Shown: positions 6,961 to 11,639 of the stretch, piece after piece
Numbering within the stretch: position 1 is the stretch's first letter
Layout of the letters: each line of letters opens with the position of its first letter
Assembly (NCBI GenBank): GCA_027298165.1
Contig: JAPUGN010000252.1
Coordinates: forward strand, 1-11,639
Direction of reading: 5' to 3'
Source: Nitrospinota bacterium
Lineage (GTDB): Bacteria; Nitrospinota; Nitrospinia; Nitrospinales; Nitrospinaceae
Length of the DNA: 11,639 nucleotides
Made by a program: the position numbers and the translations under genes
Notes under the pieces: model-generated
Database searches by the model: none
The model's input: only the letters and a program-made list of their open reading frames with translations
What the model was told of the DNA's origin: nothing

Positions 6961-7653
6961 ATGGCAACCGTGAAACTTTCTATCATCATTCCTGTTTACA
7001 ACGAACAAAATACGCTCCGCACCCTGCTGGCCCGGGTGGAAGCGGTCGACTACGAAAAAGAAATCGTGCTGGTGGACGACGGCTCTACGGACGGCACCCG
7101 CGAAATCGTCCAGGACTATCAGGGCCAAGATGGGTATACGGTGTTGATTCACGCCAAAAACCTGGGCAAGGGCGCTGCGCTCCGCAGCGGGTTGGCCGAG
7201 GCGAAGGGTGACATCATCATCATTCAGGACGCGGACCTGGAATACGATCCGCGCGAATACGGTAATCTATTGGAGCCTATTCTGGACGGACGGGCGGACG
7301 TGGTGTACGGGTCGCGGTTTCTGGGCGGACCCCATCGTGTAATGTTCTTCTGGCATTATCTCGGCAACATGGTGCTGACCACGCTGTCCAACATGACGAC
7401 CAACCTCAACCTGACCGATATGGAAACCTGCTACAAGGCCTTCACCCGGAAGGTGCTGGACTCGCTGACCCTCAAATGCAACCGGTTCGGGTTCGAACCG
7501 GAATTCACCAGTAAGGTTGCCAGGAAAAATTTCCGAATCTACGAAGTTCCCATTTCGTATAGCGGACGAGATTATACGGAAGGGAAAAAAATCGGCTGGA
7601 AAGACGGCATTGCGGCGATCTGGTTCATCATCCGTTTCCGCCTGTTTAATTGA
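6961..7653 (+). CDS. GT2 glycosyltransferase, polyprenyl-phosphate sugar synthase type
   Basis: A GT-A fold, family 2 glycosyltransferase of the DPM/DPG-synthase-like group, whose members move a sugar from a nucleotide donor to a lipid phosphate carrier on the inner face of the membrane. The 230 residues show LSIIIPVYNEQ (6-16), nucleotide-binding VDDGSTDGT (38-46), the DAD metal-binding motif in QDADLEYDP (89-97), VYGSRF (115-120), FGFEPEF (176-182) and the C-terminal SYSGRDYTEGKKIGWKDG region (199-216). It lacks the C-terminal membrane helices of longer relatives and resembles soluble DPM1-type enzymes. The ATG gives the standard N-terminus, though no Shine-Dalgarno sequence precedes it. 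It converges on the AGCS gene, with 11 bp between stop codons. Sugar and lipid acceptor cannot be deduced; no polysaccharide cluster surrounds it. Confidence 0.92.
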   Translation: MATVKLSIIIPVYNEQNTLRTLLARVEAVDYEKEIVLVDDGSTDGTREIVQDYQGQDGYTVLIHAKNLGKGAALRSGLAEAKGDIIIIQDADLEYDPREYGNLLEPILDGRADVVYGSRFLGGPHRVMFFWHYLGNMVLTTLSNMTTNLNLTDMETCYKAFTRKVLDSLTLKCNRFGFEPEFTSKVARKNFRIYEVPISYSGRDYTEGKKIGWKDGIAAIWFIIRFRLFN

Positions 7654-7664
7654 GCGGGAAATTT

Positions 7665-9023
7665 TTAATCAAAAGGATGAATGGTGCCGTCGCGGACACC
7701 TTGTTCAAAGGTCCGGGTTTCCCGGGCGATGAGACGGCTCAACGCCAGCAGGGCGATAAGATTGGGAACAGCCATCAGCGCATTCATGGCTCCTGAAAAA
7801 TCCCAGACAAATTTCAGATTACTCACCGCGCCAATATAAACGAAACCGATCCAGGCCATCCTGTAAAACGGGATAAAACGTTCACCTGCCAAATATTCAA
7901 AACATTTTTCGCCGTAATAGCACCAGCCGAGGATCGTTGAAAACGCGAAGGTGACCACTCCGAGAATAACGATCCATTGTCCCCACTCTCCGGGCAATCC
8001 GGCGCTGAAAGCCTGAAGCGTCAATTCGACGCCGGTTTTCCCGGAGTTCCAGACGCCGGTGGTCGCAAGCACCAGGCCCGTCAACGAACACACGATGATG
8101 GTATCGAGAAACGTTCCGGTCATGGACACCAGCGCCTGCTTGGCGGGTTGATTGGTTTTCGCCGCGGCGGCCACGATGGGGGCGCTTCCCAGACCGGATT
8201 CGTTGGAGAACAATCCCCGCTCCACTCCGAACCGAATGGCCTGCGCCAGCGTCGCTCCGGCAAAGCCGCCGCTGGCCGCGGTGCCGCTCATCGCCTGCTT
8301 GAACAGAAGCGCGAGGCCCGCCGGCAATTCCGCCAGGTTGCCGAGGATAACCACCAACGATCCCGCAAAATACAGCAACACCATGATGGGAACAAAAAAG
8401 GAAACGACTTCGGCGATGCGCTTGATGCCGCCCAGGATCACCAGCCCGGTAAATATCGCCAGGATGAGGCCGACCGCTTCCTTGTTGATGGAAAAAACTG
8501 TGACGAGAGCCAAGGTGGAGGTGTTGGCCTGGACCATGTTACCAATCCCGAACGCGGCGAGGGCTCCGCACGCCGCAAAACAAACCCCCATCCATTTCCA
8601 GCCCAAACCGGTTTCGATGTAGTACATGGGCCCGCCGGATATTTCTCCACGGTGGTTGACCTGCCGGTAACGCACGGCAAGAAACGCTTCGGCGTATTTG
8701 GTCGCCATGCCGAACAGGGCGGCTATCCACATCCATACCACCGCACCCGGCCCGCCGAGGGTCATCGCGGTGGCCACGCCGGCGATGTTGCCGCTGCCGA
8801 TGGTCGCGGCGAGGGCGATCATCAACGCGCCGAAATGGGAAACATCTCCCTCCCCTTCCCGTTCGCGGGTAAACGTGAGACGCAAGGCATAGGGTAACAG
8901 GCGAAACTGAATGCCCCGGAGCTGAATGGTCAGCCAGATGCCCGTGCCCACCAGCAGGATCAGCAGCCAGGGGCCCCAGAGCATTCCGTTTAAATCCGCA
9001 AAAAACTGGTTGATGCCATTCAT
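7665..9023 (-). CDS. Sodium:alanine/glycine symporter (AGCS family)
   Basis: An inner-membrane secondary transporter, 452 residues, that takes up alanine or glycine (or a related small amino acid) with sodium or protons. Hydrophobic segments run through most of the protein, as expected for about ten or eleven helices. The family signature region is GGPGAVVWMWIAALFG (90-105), preceded by ATIGSGNIAGVATAM (73-87) and followed by the conserved GGPMYYIETGLG (130-141). FGVERGLFSNESGLGSAPI in the second half is also typical. The N-terminus INQFFADLNGMLWGPWLL matches relatives, so the ATG at 9023 is preferred over the Met at residue 14; no clear ribosome binding site precedes either. A 63-bp inverted repeat lies just upstream. 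No adjacent alanine or glycine metabolism gene indicates the substrate. Confidence 0.95.
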   Translation of the reverse strand: MNGINQFFADLNGMLWGPWLLILLVGTGIWLTIQLRGIQFRLLPYALRLTFTREREGEGDVSHFGALMIALAATIGSGNIAGVATAMTLGGPGAVVWMWIAALFGMATKYAEAFLAVRYRQVNHRGEISGGPMYYIETGLGWKWMGVCFAACGALAAFGIGNMVQANTSTLALVTVFSINKEAVGLILAIFTGLVILGGIKRIAEVVSFFVPIMVLLYFAGSLVVILGNLAELPAGLALLFKQAMSGTAASGGFAGATLAQAIRFGVERGLFSNESGLGSAPIVAAAAKTNQPAKQALVSMTGTFLDTIIVCSLTGLVLATTGVWNSGKTGVELTLQAFSAGLPGEWGQWIVILGVVTFAFSTILGWCYYGEKCFEYLAGERFIPFYRMAWIGFVYIGAVSNLKFVWDFSGAMNALMAVPNLIALLALSRLIARETRTFEQGVRDGTIHPFD

Positions 9024-9087
9024 AATAGGCTGAATTTGATTTAAGAATGAAAGAGAGGCGGGTTGATAAAGAAACCTTTGCGTAACC

Positions 9088-9150
9088 GTGTCACCCTGAG
9101 CCTGTCGAAGGGGGATACGGTGTCATACTTCGGCAAGCTCAGCATGACAC
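9088..9150. repeat. Imperfect inverted repeat, likely dispersed intergenic element
   Basis: Two 23-base arms (9088-9110 and 9128-9150) flank a 17-base loop and match as inverted copies at 19 of 23 positions. The left arm contains TCACCCTGAGCCTGTCGAAG; the right arm contains CTTCGGCAAGCTCAGCATGA. From memory, this word closely resembles the short CTTCGACAGGCTCAGGGTGA-type sequences scattered through many unrelated bacterial genomes. It lies 13 bases past the DUF4124 stop codon and 64 bases before the AGCS start, so its transcript hairpin could end the former or affect the latter. There is no T-run after it on either strand. Confidence 0.8.
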
Positions 9151-9163
9151 CGATTGTTGGAGG

Positions 9164-9898
9164 TTATTTTTTGGGATTTTTTTGATTGGCGGCTTCCTTC
9201 TTTTTGGCTTCCACCTTTTTCTTTTCAGAATCCTTCATCGCCTTTTCAAGCTGCTTGATGAGATCGTCCTGCTGTTTGCCATCATCCTGAATGCGGTTCA
9301 GGATACCCACAATCCGGGTCTTGAGTCCGGTTCCGATGCCTCTCGTTTCTTTATCGGTCGCCACGCTTTTTTGCAAAAACGCATGCACCGTCTTGAGCGC
9401 CTTCACCTTAGTGGCCGCCAGCTCCTGGGTCAGGCTTTCCTTCTCGGGGAGATTGTTCTGAATGACTATAGTCGCGCCCCGGCCGTTGGAAGTATTGGGC
9501 TGGGCTCCTTTATAGCGTTCCGCCAAGGCCACTCCTTTCTGTAATACTTTGATGGTTTTATTGACGAGGGCTTCATCCTGTGGGGTGAACGGTTGGTCCT
9601 CCTTGCTTCCCGGCGCCGCGCCTCCATCGCCGCCAGTGCTGGCCTGACCCGGTGTCCTGGGGGCCACCGAAGGTGGAGAGCTCGGGTCGACCACTCCTCT
9701 GAATTTTTTCAAGAAGTTTTCTTTTCGGTATTTCAGAGGGATGCTGTTGGGGTTATCGGTAAAATGGGTCTTCCCCTGATCGTCCTTGTATTTGTAAATT
9801 TTGGCCAAAACCGCATTGGGTGCACACACCATTATCCCTAACAACGCCAAAATCATGAGGTTTGTGGGGGCCCGGAGACCGCTCCTGAAAAGTTTCAT
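9164..9898 (-). CDS. Secreted/periplasmic DUF4124-domain protein with helical, lysine-rich C-terminus
   Basis: Function unknown. The 244-residue protein begins with a signal peptide: KLFRSGLR, a hydrophobic core to about residue 27, then AVLA with likely cleavage after A32. Directly after it comes a DUF4124 domain, KIYKYKDDQGKTHFTDNP (33-50), a short beta-rich motif common at the start of exported proteins. A Pro/Gly/Ser-rich linker (about 71-105) leads to a mostly helical part (106-220) and a strongly basic tail of Lys/Glu/Ala (221-244) that could form a coiled coil or bind an acidic surface. No Cys in the mature protein and no lipobox were seen. A TATAAT box at 9917-9912 lies 13 bases before the ATG without a good -35. 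It is divergent from the PRC-barrel gene. Confidence 0.85.
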   Translation of the reverse strand: MKLFRSGLRAPTNLMILALLGIMVCAPNAVLAKIYKYKDDQGKTHFTDNPNSIPLKYRKENFLKKFRGVVDPSSPPSVAPRTPGQASTGGDGGAAPGSKEDQPFTPQDEALVNKTIKVLQKGVALAERYKGAQPNTSNGRGATIVIQNNLPEKESLTQELAATKVKALKTVHAFLQKSVATDKETRGIGTGLKTRIVGILNRIQDDGKQQDDLIKQLEKAMKDSEKKKVEAKKKEAANQKNPKK

Positions 9899-10023
9899 AT
9901 CTCAACCACCAATTATATGTAAACGTAGACAATTCAATTAATTATCACAGCCTTTAAGATTATATCAACGGAAAACAAACTCTGCTATACTTTAATTTCA
10001 GTTGAATTTCGTCCCATTGCAAT
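9899..10023. promoter_or_regulatory. Divergent promoter region between DUF4124 and PRC-barrel genes
   Basis: This AT-rich 125-bp spacer serves two divergent genes. On the plus strand, TGCTATACT (9983-9991) is an extended -10 box (TGn plus TATACT) that would start a transcript near 9998, leaving a leader of about 25 bases for the PRC-barrel gene; no good -35 is seen, as is common with extended -10 promoters. On the minus strand, TATAAT (9917-9912) would start transcription within about 10 bases of the DUF4124 ATG, implying a very short leader. Confidence 0.5.
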
Positions 10024-10431
10024 GTGAGAAGCCACGTGACTCCGAGTCCATTTTTATACGTCGACGATAATATCTATAGTCTGTATCCTGAAGATCGTAT
10101 CGTCGGTTTTTATTTATATGATCTCTACGACGAAGTGGTGGCCCGCATTCAGGGCCTGCTGGTGGACCCGGAAAACTACAAACCGCGCTATCTCGTTTTG
10201 ATGATCGGCGGGTTTTTATTCACCGACGGGAAAATGGTGCTGTTCCCCAAAGAGCACATGGATAGCCAGAAACTGGGAAAAGTCAAAACCGCCTGGCGCC
10301 GCGATTCCATTCAGCAATCCCCGGCTATCGACGATCCTTACTCGCTCACCTTGGAGCGGGAGCAGGTCATTCTGGGATACTATGACCTGGAGCCGTATTG
10401 GGACGTGACGGAAACCAATCTCAACTCCTGA
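10024..10431 (+). CDS. PRC-barrel domain protein
   Basis: A small cytoplasmic protein of 135 residues with one PRC-barrel-like domain: IVGFYLYDLYDEVVARIQGLLVDPENYKPRYLV... (about 26-60), then GGFLFTDGKMVLFPKEHM (62-79) and a C-terminal extension ending in GYYDLEPYW. PRC-barrels are small beta folds found in the photosynthetic reaction center H subunit, in RimM, and in many stress or signalling proteins; they bind proteins or RNA rather than catalyse. No enzyme motif is seen. GTG at 10024 is taken as start because the only nearby ATG (10022) is followed at once by a stop. GTG at 10036 is an alternative with GAGAAG just before it. The gene is preceded by an extended -10 promoter and converges on the GT9 gene with 16 bp between stops. 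Confidence 0.8.
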   Translation: MRSHVTPSPFLYVDDNIYSLYPEDRIVGFYLYDLYDEVVARIQGLLVDPENYKPRYLVLMIGGFLFTDGKMVLFPKEHMDSQKLGKVKTAWRRDSIQQSPAIDDPYSLTLEREQVILGYYDLEPYWDVTETNLNS

Positions 10432-10447
10432 GTCCTCTTCACCTGCT

Positions 10448-11533
10448 TCAACCCCTTTGAATTCGCTCCAGCAACCGGTCGACCGCCTCCGAAACGTCTT
10501 GGACGCTGATGTCTTCAATGCAAAAAGGTTTGTTGTGGGGAGAGGGTTTGCATTCTTTGAAAAAGTTGTGACGGCAGGGCGAACAGGGAAAATTCTTGGT
10601 GACGATTTCTTTTTTGGCGGGGTCGATGCAGGGATCGGTGGTTTTGGGGCTGCCCGGACCGAACAGGGCCACCAGGGGCGTTCCCACCATGGCCGCCAGG
10701 TTCATCAGGCCACTGTCGTTGGCAATCAACAGAGTGCAGTTTTTGAGCAGGGCCAGCACCTCCTGCATGTTCTGTCCGGTGACCACCAGGGAATGTTCCT
10801 GCGGACAGTATTGCCGGACCTCTCCGAGCAACTCCGCTTCCGCCGCGTTTCCCAGCAGAAGAATTTTAGCGCCGCGTTGTTTGATCAGGCTCTGACATAA
10901 AATACCGAACCGTTCCACGTGCCAGCGCTTTTCCGGTTTGGACGCTCCGGGCTGAACCGCCACCAGGAGATCACCGGGAATGATTCCCTGCCGCGAAAGC
11001 CATTCCGATTGCTGCCCCACCTCTGCTTTTGAAACCACCGGGTCGAACGTTTTTTCTACCTCGCCGATTCCCAGGCAGGATACGATTCCGGAATAATAGT
11101 CAACAGCGTGAACGGATTTCGAATCCTGTCGTCCCGTCACCGGATGCGTCAACAAAAAACTGCGGCCTTCCGTTGGGTATCCGATCCGAATATTCGCTCC
11201 GGACAACCAGGCCAGCGCGGCACTGCGAAACGAATTGGGAAACAGCACCGCCAGGTCGAATTGATATTGTTTCAGACCACGCGCAAACCGGCAGGCCGAC
11301 CAGAAACCATCTTTCGGAGAGAAGGGAATTTTGATGACCGAATCAAGGGCAGGATGGTGCCGCAGAAATTCATGAGCGGGAGGATGCGCCACCGCGGTGA
11401 TTCGCACATCGGGCCGGCAGGCGCGGATCGCCTGAACCGTGGGCAGCACGAACACCACATCACCCAGCCAGTGCGGCATCCATAACAGAATATGTTGCAG
11501 ATCCAAGGTGTCAAGACGGATTGGATGGTCCAT
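10448..11533 (-). CDS. GT9 glycosyltransferase, lipopolysaccharide heptosyltransferase II (WaaF)-like
   Basis: A GT-B, family 9 glycosyltransferase that probably adds an ADP-heptose to the LPS inner core at the cytoplasmic face of the inner membrane. The 361 residues show ILLWMPHWLGDVVFVLPTVQ (15-34), with the conserved Asp after Gly (D25), VQPGASKPEKRWHVERFG (193-210), and the donor-binding NDSGLMNLAAMVGTPLVALF (272-291) followed by GPGSPKTTDP. WaaF and relatives usually have His in NDSGLMH; here it is Asn (N278). Four cysteines (C317, C320, C328, C338) form the Cys-rich C-terminal segment seen in many GT9 enzymes. AGGGG lies 7 bases before the ATG and supports this start, although the frame stays open upstream to the window edge. 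The exact sugar or acceptor is not proven; O-antigen or other glycan roles are possible. Confidence 0.88.
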   Translation of the reverse strand: MDHPIRLDTLDLQHILLWMPHWLGDVVFVLPTVQAIRACRPDVRITAVAHPPAHEFLRHHPALDSVIKIPFSPKDGFWSACRFARGLKQYQFDLAVLFPNSFRSAALAWLSGANIRIGYPTEGRSFLLTHPVTGRQDSKSVHAVDYYSGIVSCLGIGEVEKTFDPVVSKAEVGQQSEWLSRQGIIPGDLLVAVQPGASKPEKRWHVERFGILCQSLIKQRGAKILLLGNAAEAELLGEVRQYCPQEHSLVVTGQNMQEVLALLKNCTLLIANDSGLMNLAAMVGTPLVALFGPGSPKTTDPCIDPAKKEIVTKNFPCSPCRHNFFKECKPSPHNKPFCIEDISVQDVSEAVDRLLERIQRG

Positions 11534-11588
11534 AGTGCATCCCCTGTTGCCCCCTTCGCGGCGGCTCCTCCGGCCGACATGGAACCGG

Positions 11589-11639
11589 CTATCTGACCCG
11601 GCGGATGGCGGCTCCCAGTTGGGATAACTTTTTGTCCAT
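11589..11639 (-). CDS. Possible C-terminal end of an upstream gene (16 codons)
   Basis: Reading the minus strand from the right edge gives MDKKLSQLGAAIRRVR and then TAG, 55 bases before the GT9 start codon. It could be the tail of an envelope-biosynthesis gene in the same operon, but 16 residues are too few to recognise. The Met at the very edge may be internal. The GT9 reading frame is also open here, so this could be non-coding. Confidence 0.22.
   Translation of the reverse strand: MDKKLSQLGAAIRRVR

Noticed and set aside
7977..8897. A 306-codon plus-strand open frame opposite the AGCS transporter
   Set aside because: It is antisense to a clear transporter gene, and the translated product is low-complexity Gly/Arg/His-rich.
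11272..11580. A 102-codon minus-strand frame overlapping the GT9 start
   Set aside because: It is out of frame with the GT9 gene, covers the same bases, and has no recognisable motif.

Overview
The window looks like ordinary chromosome of a Gram-negative bacterium, moderately GC-rich and densely coded. It carries a GT9 glycosyltransferase of the LPS-core heptosyltransferase type, a secreted DUF4124 protein and a ClpC-type unfoldase with a UVR segment. A deeply branching Gram-negative such as Nitrospinota, Nitrospirota or a deltaproteobacterial relative would fit. This is inference: there is no rRNA or other lineage marker. I see no phage, transposase, CRISPR array, tRNA or rRNA.

Left block (1-2669, minus strand): queG (epoxyqueuosine reductase), hemE (uroporphyrinogen decarboxylase) and the N-terminal 147 codons of hemH (ferrochelatase), which runs off the left edge. 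hemE and hemH overlap by 8 bases. hemE has a good sigma70-type promoter of its own, overlapping the queG stop codon, so heme genes can be transcribed independently of queG. A hemY/hemG-type oxidase may lie just outside the window, by analogy with hemEHY operons.

Middle block (2743-6712, plus strand, divergent from queG): a zinc-dependent HDAC/AcuC-family deacylase, a ClpC-type AAA+ unfoldase and a Gx/HepPPS-I family membrane protein, with gaps of 24 and 31 bp, so probably one transcription unit. The unfoldase has a ClpP-docking IGF loop. Its N-domain is divergent, and it has Met where the D1 pore-loop Tyr is expected. A 248-bp hairpin-rich intergenic region follows.

Right block (6961-11639): a soluble GT2 glycosyltransferase of the polyprenyl-phosphate sugar synthase type (plus) converges on an AGCS sodium:alanine/glycine symporter (minus). 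Behind the symporter are a 63-bp imperfect inverted repeat resembling a dispersed intergenic element and a secreted DUF4124 protein (minus). A small PRC-barrel protein (plus) is divergent from the DUF4124 gene and converges on a GT9 heptosyltransferase-like gene (minus). A few codons of a possible upstream gene reach the right edge.

Functionally the window is mostly housekeeping: heme synthesis, tRNA modification, regulated proteolysis, envelope glycan synthesis and amino-acid uptake. I did not find a clearly new system. The points most worth following are the altered ClpC and its deacylase neighbour, the 9088-9150 inverted repeat, and the little-known DUF4124 and PRC-barrel genes.
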